A DNA stretch of 24,374 nucleotides from Chara braunii. Lineage: Eukaryota; Streptophyta; Charophyceae; Charales; Characeae. A model generated the notes under the pieces. That model ran no database searches. It was not told the origin of the DNA and saw only the letters and a program-made list of their open reading frames with translations. Below are positions 1 to 7,937 of the stretch, piece by piece. The position numbers and the translations under genes were made by a program. The stretch covers positions 602,629 through 627,002 of the forward strand of contig BFEA01000311.1 of assembly GCA_003427395.1 (NCBI GenBank), in the 5' to 3' direction. Position 1 is the first letter of the stretch, and each line of letters starts with the position of its first letter.

Positions 1-289
1 TACCTTTCGCGAGCCCCTACGACAGGATAGGGCCTACGCGAGGCACAACTTACCTCCACCTTACGGGAGCTGTCACCTCCCTTCGGTGGGCGTATCCCCG
101 CCGAGCTACTAGTCCACAGTACAAAAGCTACTCAGTTGCAATCGCAGAGGTGGACCAGCCGAGGGCGTTTCTCATTCGCTGTAGCATAGGGGGTACGAGC
201 GGTAATACGCCTATCGGACCCGCAAGCGAACCGACATCTCAGGGGGCTAAAGTCCCAAGCGTAGCTCGACGTCGGTTGACTAGGACGCA

Positions 290-365
290 TCCCACACACC
301 ACGCGCACACCACTTCTACGAACACAAGAATAAAACACACGCACACACGCACACATACGTACAAC
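290..365. repeat. CA/CG-rich microsatellite-like tract
   Basis: Interrupted CA dinucleotides (cacacacc, cgcacacc, acacacgcacacacgcacac) run through this segment. Simple low-complexity DNA with no coding content. Confidence 0.7.
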
Positions 366-570
366 GCGACGCAACATTAGCAACGCGACAACGCTCCAAG
401 CCCCTCGGTAGTCGTCCCATAACTCCCTGATGCAGAATTCGAATAGGTGTCACGCGCGAGACTTAATATAAACTGCGCGGATGCGGGGGTTAACTCATAT
501 CGACTCGCAATGCAGGCGTACGCAAGCAATTGCGATGACGGCGTACTATGTGGTACCTACACTCGTGCGG

Positions 571-589
571 CCCTCGTTAATCTCGAGGG
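571..589. repeat. Short hairpin
   Basis: Arms ccctcg (571-576) and cgaggg (584-589) are perfectly complementary around a 7-nt loop. It could occur by chance in GC-rich DNA but lies close to three stronger hairpins. Confidence 0.4.
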
Positions 590-651
590 TCGCGTTCGAC
601 GTTCAAGTGTCGGCTGACACGCGTCTTGAGGGTTAATCTCTCGACGCCAGA

Positions 652-774
652 CAACCGCCATGCGCGGTTGAAGACCACACCCTCTTCTGCACCCTGTGCA
701 GATGGGTTGAGTAGACAGCTTTAAGTTGTCGTGGCAGTCAGGCATCAAGGGGTTTGACTTTGACGGCTGCCACG
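652..774. repeat. Cluster of three consecutive hairpins
   Basis: Three perfect inverted repeats follow one another. Arms caaccgc/gcggttg lie at 652-658 and 664-670 (loop catgc). Arms tctgcac/gtgcaga lie at 686-692 and 696-702 (loop cct). Arms cgtggcag/ctgccacg lie at 730-737 and 767-774 (loop 29 nt). The first two have loops of five and three bases. No poly-U or other terminator context is seen; function unknown. Confidence 0.6.
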
Positions 775-1070
775 GACTACAACGTCCAACCATAAAAACT
801 CTAAAAAGCAGACAAATAGGTCGAGGGCCCCCCCCCTTTGTTCCAACCGGGGTCATAATCTTTGGGATATCCTCTCTCTCCTCGGGTGATGCCCGCAGCG
901 TACAATAACCTCAAGCGTTTGCGTCTACGTGCGAGCCTCACGATCCCATAACTTTTAGGCGTTGGTGCGGCGAAGCATCGCACGCAGGATTTTAACATAA
1001 GGCCGCGAGGCCGCCGGCCAGTCCCATACCGGCCAACGATGCCAATCATATGTGGTAATCGCGGCTTTGG

Positions 1071-1167
1071 CCTCGCGATATTGAATGGCTGAAGGAACAC
1101 ATCGCGAGGGGTTACCCCTCACGATATTGAACGACTGAAAGACACGTCGTTCGGCCCTCGCGACATT
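1071..1167. repeat. Degenerate short tandem repeats (cctcrcgatattga)
   Basis: Copies start at 1071 (cctcgcgatattgaatggct), 1117 (cctcacgatattgaacgact) and, more degraded, 1156 (cctcgcgacatt). Spacing is 46 then 39 bp. The first two also share a following ctgaa(g)ga-acac motif. Decayed tandem repeat of unknown family. Confidence 0.55.
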
Positions 1168-1449
1168 TCCGCCTTTCAGGCGGAGTGTCCCGCCGACCAA
1201 GATAAATAGGCTCTATGCGAGGGGAGACTCCTCCCCTTCAGGGCCTAGGGCTTAGGATGTCCTGGACAAGGACCTTGAATCCCGGCCCAGGACCAACGTC
1301 CGACTATAAAAACCCCAAGATGCAAATAAGCAAGAGGGGAGGGTTTCCCCTACGCCCCTCGATCTCAACCTTTAAATGGGTTTTAACAAGGCCTCTTAGG
1401 CCTTTCGAACACTTATCATAAGTATACCCACGCATACAGGCAAAAGGGG

Positions 1450-2124
1450 ATAGAGTTGTGACGATCACTTCTCACAGGCACAGTGGGACTCCTCACAACC
1501 ATGTATATGTATATGGGATCGCAGACAGTCCAAATCCAAAATCCGAACCACAGGACACACCTGCAATCACATCAAGAATCAAGCGACAAAACACGCACTA
1601 CACGGAGTCAACCCCAACCATTCTCTATGCTCATGCCCCTTCGCTTTAGCCATGCAAGCCCCAACCACCGACCCAACCATCCTCAATTAAATACTCCGTA
1701 CCTTTGTTAAATGACCATTCAATAAAAGTCCGGGTAAAACCCTTAACAAACAGTAAAACCACCAGGGCTAAAGCCTTTTAGGTTGAGTATGGGGAATGAG
1801 TTGGGATTGAGTCGAAGACCGACGAATCGGCAACCGACCTGTTATCAGTGATAACAGAGTGTGATCCTCAAGGGACCAAGCTAACTTTAGTCCTGATCTC
1901 GAATCGGACGCCCCAAAGAACCTGTAACACAAGACAGGCCAAATGCCCAGGCTAAATCATCAACATATGGTGGGTACACCTCCATAGCACATTCTCACTC
2001 AAAGCTACCCGCTAACTAAGTCAAAACCTGCCCCTAAGCCAGTGCGCAAAGCAAAGGCAGACTAATGGCTGAATCTCCCCTATTCAGGGTGGATTGCCAG
2101 AATCGCCACCTATCAAAATATAAT
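1450..2124. other. Unassigned non-coding DNA
   Basis: No supported gene. It holds an odd-length palindrome at 1840-1856 (tgttatca-g-tgataaca) and AT-rich text leading into the tandem repeat that starts at 2125. Otherwise I see nothing identifiable. Confidence 0.5.
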
Positions 2125-2740
2125 CTAACTCGTCTAATTCAAGGAAATTTCGTCAGCGCTTCCCGTAGGAAAAGTGTCTTTTCAGAGTTTATACAAGCCC
2201 AAATATCAAACGCAGGAGTAGTCTACAACTTTGAAAAGTAAGACCCTATCTAACTTCCTCGATCAGTAGAAATTTGGGCAGCATCCCTTTTGGAATTGGG
2301 GATTTCAAAGATTTATACTAAGCCAAATTTGAACTCAGCTTCCAACCTTGGGCTCAACTTAGACAAAGTCTGGTTAACTCCTTAGTTTTGCAGAAATTTT
2401 GACAGCATTCCCACTAGAAAAGTGCTCTCCCAAAATTTATACAAAGCCGAGTTTAGAACCTAAGACTAACTCTGACATCCCAAAACCCAATTTTGTCTAA
2501 CTCCCTGAATTTAGCAAAAAATTGGGCAAGACTCCCTTTAGAAAAGAAGGCTTTCCAGATTTTTACTAAGTCAGATATGACGAAAAGACAAGCTGAACTT
2601 TGACAAGTCAAAATTTATCTAACTCCTTGAATCTGTAGAAATTTCGGCAGCGCTTCCCGTAGAGAAAGTAACTTACTATAATTTATACAGGTCCAAGTAT
2701 AATAGCGAGCCTCAGAAAATACAAAAATCGATTCAAGTAA
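2125..2740. repeat. Five-unit diverged tandem repeat, ~123 bp period
   Basis: Units begin at 2125, 2250, 2374, 2497 and 2619, so the period shrinks from 125 to 122 bp. Each opens with (c/t)taact, then a gaaattt-ggcag-like segment. A tccc(g/t)-taga(a)aaag-like segment follows, then atttatac(a/t)aagcc about 70 bp in. Units differ at many positions, so the array is old. A weak sixth start (gacctaactc) is at 2771. The array lies directly upstream of the hairpin array; whether the two form one larger unit cannot be decided here. Confidence 0.75.
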
Positions 2741-2980
2741 AATAAAGTCAGCTCAGAAAATGCAGGAATTGACCTAACTCTTATCGCTCTAGCACGTGGC
2801 GAGCCTCTAAAGCAACTACCTGTCAACCTGAAACCCAGACCAAGCAGTAATCTCACTCAACCACATGCAGGCCAAACCACAAAGGTAAGTACTCTCACGA
2901 ACCCCAAGTTTCTTTAGCAAACAATAGTTCATGACCTCTTAGTGAGTTATCCCCTCATACCCAACTTATATAAGGCATAG
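2741..2980. other. Spacer between two repeat arrays
   Basis: AT-rich non-coding sequence with no ORF or clear repeat, apart from a trace of the 123-bp unit near 2771 and gcgagcctc motifs at about 2705 and 2799. Confidence 0.4.
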
Positions 2981-3011
2981 GTCAGGGCACCTGAACTTAC
3001 AGAGCGCGCCC
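2981..3011. repeat. Hairpin copy 1 (degenerate)
   Basis: The loop reads ACCTGAACTTACAGAG, with two changes from the family consensus. Pairing is weak: GGGC at 2985-2988 with GCCC at 3008-3011. This is the most eroded member. Confidence 0.5.
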
Positions 3012-3024
3012 AACTTAGCCAGAT

Positions 3025-3066
3025 CCAAAGTCAGAATACCTAAACTTATAGAGCGTTCTGACTTGG
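3025..3066. repeat. Hairpin copy 2
   Basis: The core arms GTCAGAA (3030-3036) and TTCTGAC (3056-3062) pair fully. Relative to the common GTCAGGC stem, both inner G-C pairs have become A-T on both sides. The stem continues outward to 3025 and 3066 with one bulged A, giving 11 pairs. Confidence 0.85.
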
Positions 3067-3110
3067 CCAGGTATACACAAACAGAGGGCACAACTACTTC
3101 TCTCTTCTTT

Positions 3111-3139
3111 GGGCGTATGACTAGACCACTCTAGTCGCC
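3111..3139. repeat. Hairpin with a different loop inside the array
   Basis: Arms GACTAGA (3119-3125) and TCTAGTC (3130-3136) enclose the loop CCAC. GGGC (3111-3114) can pair with GCCC (3136-3139) outside a short bulge, sharing one base with the inner arm. It sits in the same array but lacks the family loop. Confidence 0.6.
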
Positions 3140-3299
3140 CTGAACTATTTAAATAGCCAATTTATATATACCTCTCTGAACTTAGTCTTCAAAGGGGACA
3201 TAAGGTCGAGCCGCTCAACTTAAAACCTTGCTCAGCCTGCCCAAGTTTACCTTCAGTTATATCTCTTAGTTATACTCTCTTCGGTTGTGATAAGCTAGA

Positions 3300-3332
3300 G
3301 TCAGGCTACCTAAACTTATAGAGCGGCCTGAC
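3300..3332. repeat. Hairpin copy 3 (consensus form)
   Basis: Arms GTCAGGC (3300-3306) and GCCTGAC (3326-3332) are perfectly complementary around the 19-nt family loop. One further T-G pair is possible at the loop base. Confidence 0.85.
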
Positions 3333-3410
3333 TAGCCTGTTCTTAATAGCATAGTAATACAATATTGCCAGAGTTATATCCATTGGGTTCCTACATGTGC
3401 GAGGCATTGG

Positions 3411-3443
3411 GTCAGGCTACCTAAACTTATAGAGCGGTCTGAT
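3411..3443. repeat. Hairpin copy 4 (wobble form)
   Basis: The left arm is GTCAGGC and the right arm GTCTGAT. The two changes on the right turn G-C pairs into G-T pairs, which would still pair as G-U in RNA. Two more G-C pairs extend it outward. Confidence 0.8.
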
Positions 3444-3489
3444 CCTCANCCAGGTTCNTTTNTCTCTGATCCAATCTGTGCGAGGCAGT

Positions 3490-3526
3490 GGGACAGGCTA
3501 NCTAAACTTATAGAGCGGCCTGTCCC
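3490..3526. repeat. Hairpin copy 5
   Basis: Nine perfect pairs: GGGACAGGC (3490-3498) with GCCTGTCCC (3518-3526). Relative to copy 3, the T-A pair at position 2 is A-T, a double compensatory change. One undetermined base falls in the loop. Confidence 0.85.
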
Positions 3527-3567
3527 CTGCCAGAATTATTTCCCTCAGAACAAAACAGGAGAAGGGC

Positions 3568-3596
3568 TGAACCACTTAAACTTATANAGCGGTTCA
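3568..3596. repeat. Hairpin copy 6 (most changed stem)
   Basis: Arms TGAACC (3568-3573) and GGTTCA (3591-3596) are perfectly complementary around the family loop (one n). Four stem pairs differ from copy 3 on both sides at once. This is the strongest single case of covariation. Confidence 0.85.
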
Positions 3597-3649
3597 AACC
3601 TTCTNGTTCAGAACCAAAGAAACTGTGAGAACCCCAAACAAAGCGAGGC

Positions 3650-3674
3650 AACCCAAGGTAGAGCGCCTTGGGTT
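3650..3674. repeat. Short-loop hairpin variant
   Basis: Arms AACCCAAGG (3650-3658) and CCTTGGGTT (3666-3674) pair perfectly over 9 bp. The loop is only TAGAGCG, which equals the 3' part of the family loop, so this looks like a member with a deleted loop and a new stem. Confidence 0.75.
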
Positions 3675-3717
3675 CCTGAAAGTCACTCATAGTCAAACCC
3701 CCACAAGTCAGAGCGGC

Positions 3718-3746
3718 CAGGGCACCTAAACTTATAGAGCGTCCTG
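3718..3746. repeat. Hairpin copy 7
   Basis: Arms CAGGGC (3718-3723) and GTCCTG (3741-3746) pair with one G-T. Two more pairs (GG with CC) are possible outside one mismatch. Confidence 0.75.
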
Positions 3747-3807
3747 ACCCTCCATGCAATTCACAGCACCAGGTCTCCCCAAACTTATGGGAACATCCCA
3801 GCCTCCA

Positions 3808-3848
3808 GAGCTTCAGGCTACCTAAACTTATAGAGCGGCCTGAGGCTC
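3808..3848. repeat. Hairpin copy 8 (11-bp stem)
   Basis: GAGCTTCAGGC (3808-3818) pairs with GCCTGAGGCTC (3838-3848), with one T-G wobble. Flanking text after copies 7 and 8 (ctccatg, tccccaaact, cccagcct) is shared, so these two are a ~95-bp tandem duplication. Confidence 0.8.
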
Positions 3849-3905
3849 CATGGAGTTCAAAAATAAACAAAGCGCCGGGCTTCCCCAAACTCAAGGGGAC
3901 CTCCC

Positions 3906-5500
3906 AGCCTTAGTGACCCAGTCAGTCTGCACACAATACTGACTTCCTCCCAGCCTTCCCCCAGATGCAACCCATCTCATTCGCAATCTGCTTTCAAGCA
4001 ACCAGTAAACTGAAACTGAGATTTGCTAATACATTCTTTTGCCTCAATCTGACTTATATCCCGAAAGTCAAATTCAAAACCAAATATAGGATCCACACAA
4101 TACTCTCAGTCAAACGTAGAGAGGTATACAGGTAGGGGTTATAGTGGGGTTTATAGAGGGAGTCGAGGATTTACCACTCAGTTCCCTGCCTCCAGGACTC
4201 CGCCTGAGTCCCGGCAGAGCTCCCGCAATCGGTGGGGCAACCTCCCACAAGGCCTTGGTGCGGACTACGGGCCGCGAGCCCGCCTGCCGCCTTCTTCTCA
4301 GAACCAGCAGACTAGACTTAGAGTAAGAAAGGCAGGAGTAGGAACATGAGACTCTCAAGATCCAATGAAGGGTGCACTCAGACTTGCACGAGAGGGCCTT
4401 GGTGCCTTCAATCGCCAAAGGGCCCCACAATGGCGGCCAAGGACGCAGCAGCTTGGTCAACTCGAAGTCAATCCGCTGCAACCAACTCTCCTAGCGAACC
4501 CTCGATTCGCAGCTTCCACTTTCCTCCTTGACTCAGCCCCTCTTTTTGCCCAGACGTAGCCGCGCTACAGGCCGCAATCGTCAGCCACCAACTGGTAGTG
4601 GTACGCAACAATATACCGCAGCCAAAGCGGGCGACGACGATCCCTCACTGGTTAGTTACAGCCCATTCTCAATCAACGGACACAGTCCGCGACCAATCCG
4701 TAACAGCAATGCTTAAATGGCAATCTCCAATAGCTCATAGCTGCACGCTGTAGTCCACCGCGGTCAGCAGCAGGCCCCAACTGCGGCCTACAACAGGGGT
4801 TACCATGGTAGCAGTAGCTCATGCCCTGTCGGACGCAGCAGCGACTGTTCTTGCCCTGCCACCAACACAGTCGCAATCCCCAGCGGCAGCTAGCAACAAC
4901 AACCCTTGTTGCTGCCTGTGCCCAGATGCAGCAGCCCACAACAGGTCTATACAGCAGCCACCAACAATGCACCGTAACGTGCAATAGCGAAAGCTAACTC
5001 ACAGCCAAACTCACCATGAACAGCAGCGGAGGGCATCGCAGCGAGACCGACCTTAGCAATTCGGCCATATCAGCCAAGGCCTCGTGGTTGTAACCCGCGG
5101 CTCTGCTGCTTCTGCTGCTGGCAACAGCCCCCCCCCTTCCTTGCTGAGCTGGTCGGAAGTGCAAGTCGGATCAGTCTTTGCGTGCAGGGAGGCCGCTCGG
5201 AGGTAAGCACGGTGCAGTCTACTGCTAACTCGTACTGATGGGGTACGTAGCAGCCCAGTCGCCCGACGGACATTCAACCCACAGCATTCTGAAACGTCCA
5301 GAACGAAACCTCCTCCAATGTCCCCTTCCGGGGAACCTGCATAGCATATCAGTGGCAGAGCTCAAGTGCACAGACCGCTCCTGCTGTCAATAGGGCCAAA
5401 ATTCCACCTTCGGTAGCTGGTAACAGACCACGCTACCGCCTCCTAGTCCGCGTAGGCTAGGCTTGACTGTCGCCCTTCAATCAGTGGGCTACACCACCGT
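3906..5500. other. Unassigned DNA, partly CAG/CAA-rich
   Basis: No frame resembles a known family. Open frames reach about 120 codons on both strands but overlap and show no domain. From about 4600 to 5130 the text is rich in cagcag/caacaac. It may be another decayed repeat. Confidence 0.4.
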
Positions 5501-5748
5501 ACTGCCTTTCGAGCTCTCGTCTCCACCGCGCGGTCAGCCCCGAGGCAGGCAAGGCTTCGGATGAATCTTCCGCTAGAGTACGGCCAGATACATCGTCAAT
5601 TCCAAACACTCCCCCGCACACCGCAGTTGGGTGAGTATCCTCTATTCCACGTCTCCCCTCACTATCCCTCCTTCATTCATCACCTTCCGCCTTTAATCCG
5701 ACCGTACGCCCCAGCCCATGGCTCGTCGAATATGCCGAACAGGGGAAT

Positions 5749-5798
5749 GAACCTTCCTCGGAACATGGGAAGGTTCTCGAAGTCTCAAAGTGACTTCG
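5749..5798. repeat. Two adjacent hairpins (double-hairpin element-like)
   Basis: Arms gaaccttcc (5749-5757) and ggaaggttc (5768-5776) form a perfect 9-bp stem with a 10-nt loop. After a single base, cgaagtc (5778-5784) and gacttcg (5792-5798) form a 7-bp stem with a 7-nt loop. Adjacent hairpins of this form are known as double-hairpin elements in some organelle genomes; that link is only an analogy. Confidence 0.65.
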
Positions 5799-6085
5799 CA
5801 CTCCGGGCGTGACCCCCACCCACCGTTCCACAAAACTAACCGCTATTACGAAAAACTAACACCATAGCTCAGCTCGCCTCCCTAGAAAATGGTGGATTCG
5901 AATTCAGCCTTCCCAAGATCTGTCGAGAACCGAAGACGCATGACTCATTTTGGTTCCTCCTTCTTTCTCCTCGTCAATATCTCCACGCACAACTCCTTCC
6001 GCCTAGCCCACTTTATACTGACTATCCTCTTAAACTAACTTTGGAATCGGGTTCGCCCCACACAAAATCCTTCGTTAAGGTCCTC

Positions 6086-6117
6086 TCTCGTTCGTTTTCA
6101 TCAAGCGACGAACGAGA
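6086..6117. repeat. Hairpin, 9-bp arms
   Basis: tctcgttcg (6086-6094) and cgaacgaga (6109-6117) are perfect reverse complements around a 14-nt loop. No coding context. Confidence 0.55.
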
Positions 6118-6880
6118 CTAGTACTCCCCCCTTTCCGTCCTCCCTTGCTTCCGCCATAGCCCGGGTTGTAGCTTTCTCTATTCCCTCTCGAGTGATTCAC
6201 TGCCCTTCAGATCCAATTTCAGACTCGGATGCGACTGCCCCTAAAATGCCTACTCGGTTCTTCTCCCCTCCCGATTCTTACTACGAGCCGGTTGCGCCAC
6301 CTGCCTTCAACCGCGCCCGACCAGCTCCCCTCACCTCCGTGTTGACGTCTCCCGAAACCGGCATACTTCGACGGGTAGCACGCAGCGATCGGGCGTGATG
6401 AGGCTCGGATCAGAAGGAGCGGAGTCAACAGCCCGAAAAGGCAAACTCCCCTCCGACTTATACTTGTCAGCCTTGTGCGGGGGCCGCGTGGATTTTCCCT
6501 GTATCGTTCCAATTTTAACGGATGTCCCGAAGGACTCGGGGCCTGCTGGCACTTCTTGGCCCCCACGGCAGGCAACCGTCGGGCAGATCTATCTACAGCC
6601 CCTCCCTCTTTTTCGTACATACCCGGCGCGATCTGCGTCCGAGTTCACTCAAACTTTATGTAGTGGCCAAGCAAATCTCTGCTGCAACAGCGCCGCCTCC
6701 CCCCCCTTTTCCTCGAATCACGCACGTCATCCTTGCCCGAGGTCACACAAACCTTCTCCGCACCGGCCCAACCTTTACCGGATGCTCCGACGGACTCCGA
6801 TTGTGGCAAATGCCCCACGGCGCTCCCAAGGGTCACTGTGACTTCTCCTCCCCTGCCACGGGCACCTGTCCTATCTTCTC

Positions 6881-6900
6881 GTCCGGGTCCATTCCCGGAC
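6881..6900. repeat. Hairpin, 7-bp arms
   Basis: gtccggg (6881-6887) and cccggac (6894-6900) pair perfectly around a 6-nt loop inside the degenerate repeat family. Confidence 0.5.
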
Positions 6901-7688
6901 TCACACACGTCTGCTTTACGCAGTGTCTATACCGACCGTTCGTACTCCAAGTAGGCCCCAACGCGAGCTCCCTCTAGTAATATTCTGTGCGGACCTAGCT
7001 CCTTTTCGAGGCCAGGTTCGGGCGACAAACATATGATCCGACTTTGACCAATCAGCAAACGGAGCCTGCCCCTCCCTTAGGTACCTACACGTCAAGGGGC
7101 CACGCTAATCTCCTCATCCTCCTAATATCTCTAACGAATTCCCACGAAGATATCCCCCGCGCCTTGTCAGAAACTCACACCTGCCTTCCTGTAGGGGCTC
7201 CGATCTTCTTCAGAGGATCCGGTCTTCTTTCGATGCCGCGTTCGGGTAAGTGCTTCCGTCATATGCATTTGGTCCCGACGGCAAAAGGTACCTCGCCCAC
7301 CTGCCATTCATACAGCCGCAATCCCGCCTCCCGCATGAACCTAGCCCACATTTTGGGCCTTGTGCGTGCCAGCCTCTGCGCTGAGGTTATGCAAATCTCC
7401 CCTCGTGTCACATATTTTTTACTCCTCCGAAGGAAATCCTCCACTCCGTACATATCGGCATTGGCAACAGCCACAACCCCCGTCCAGGCTCACTTCCGGC
7501 CCTTCACAAATCACCCCAACACGGTGACCTATGCGGGTCCTTCCGATATTGCTTTAATTTTACGGATGTCCCGAAGGACTGCAGCTGCAACCTGTTCCCC
7601 GTCTTGGCAGGGATCTAGCCTCCTTCCGGGGTCGGGTCCATGGTAGGTGCGCCCATCACGTGCCACAACTTTAATATCGACAAGTGAT

Positions 7689-7782
7689 CGGGCCACCCCA
7701 CCCTTTCTCTTCCCTGCCTCCCCCAGACTCGTTGACATCACTCTGCAAGCTCGTACACAGCGTAGCCTTATGGGGTGGCCCG
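7689..7782. repeat. Inverted repeat, perfect 12-bp arms
   Basis: cgggccacccca (7689-7700) and tggggtggcccg (7771-7782) are exact reverse complements with 70 bp between. Chance occurrence at this length and spacing is unlikely. It could mark the ends of a very small foldback element; no target duplication is evident. Confidence 0.65.
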
Positions 7783-7937
7783 GTAGACCCTTCCCGTCTC
7801 AATCCAATTTCATCGAATGTGCCGAAGGACACGCCCCAGACCGCGGGGCAGCCAACCTCAGGTAATTCAGAATACTGAGATTTAGCCACCAAGTTCCATC
7901 GTCTGGGTCCAAGCGCCAGGCTACATTTCAATAGCTC

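Larger units (their letters stand above)
1..1450. other. GC-rich non-coding stretch with short repeats
   Basis: No reading frame here resembles a known protein; the longest are about 100 codons and overlap one another on both strands. The stretch holds a CA-rich microsatellite, several short-loop hairpins and a small family of degenerate repeats, listed separately. Its origin is not recognisable; a decayed repeat or LTR-like sequence is possible. Confidence 0.5.
2981..3905. repeat. Array of stem-loops with constant loop and covarying stems
   Basis: At least seven copies of a 33-nt motif recur at irregular spacing (about 50-270 bp). The loop is nearly invariant (TACCTAAACTTATAGAGCG). The flanking arms differ between copies yet stay complementary within each: GTCAGGC/GCCTGAC, GTCAGAA/TTCTGAC, GACAGGC/GCCTGTC, TGAACC/GGTTCA, CAGGGC/GTCCTG. 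G-T (G-U) pairs also occur. Two stems extend to 11 bp. Between the hairpins, shared spacer text (ccag-a/gttat-t, tgtgcgaggca-tggg) shows the array is partly tandem. Known possibilities are a structured non-coding RNA, a small foldback element family like organellar double-hairpin elements, or a cruciform-prone satellite. I recognise no named family. No protein is encoded. Confidence 0.85.
6200..7870. repeat. Degenerate repeat family, ~260-bp spacing
   Basis: The motif ccaattt(t)-acggatgtcccgaagga recurs near 6510, 6770, 7555 and 7805, with weaker forms near 6210, 7030 and 7270. The clearest gaps are about 258, 784 (three units) and 254 bp. Text before the motif also matches (agccttrtg-ggg-ggcc upstream of the 6510 and 7805 copies). 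A motif of the type gcaaatctcc also recurs (about 6670, 7105, 7390). The copies are too diverged to set unit ends by eye. A 200-codon plus-strand frame lies within this repeat at 7044-7646 and is probably accidental. Confidence 0.55.

Noticed and set aside
290-365. Telomere-like or protein-coding repeat
   Set aside because: Only interrupted CA dinucleotides; no telomeric heptamer and no conserved frame.
1840-1856. Palindrome resembling a bacterial Tet operator core
   Set aside because: Shares TATCAGTGATA only; there is no bacterial gene context, so chance is more likely.
2091-2109. Minus-strand TGGCGATTCTGGC as a retrotransposon primer binding site
   Set aside because: It begins TGG, but its complement does not look like a tRNA acceptor/T-arm, and no LTR end or second LTR was found next to it.
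2981-3905. CRISPR-like array (short repeats with spacers)
   Set aside because: The repeats are irregularly spaced (about 50-270 bp), the spacers are themselves related, there are no cas genes, and the context is eukaryotic.
4110-4481. 123-codon minus-strand frame
   Set aside because: No recognisable motif, and overlapping frames of similar length exist on the other strand.
6395-6977. Overlapping ~150-codon plus-strand frames
   Set aside because: Two frames overlap in different phases within repeat DNA and neither has a domain.
7044-7646. A 200-codon plus-strand open frame
   Set aside because: It lies across the degenerate ~260-bp repeats in GC-rich DNA, shows no domain, and neighbouring repeats do not keep the frame. 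Probably accidental.
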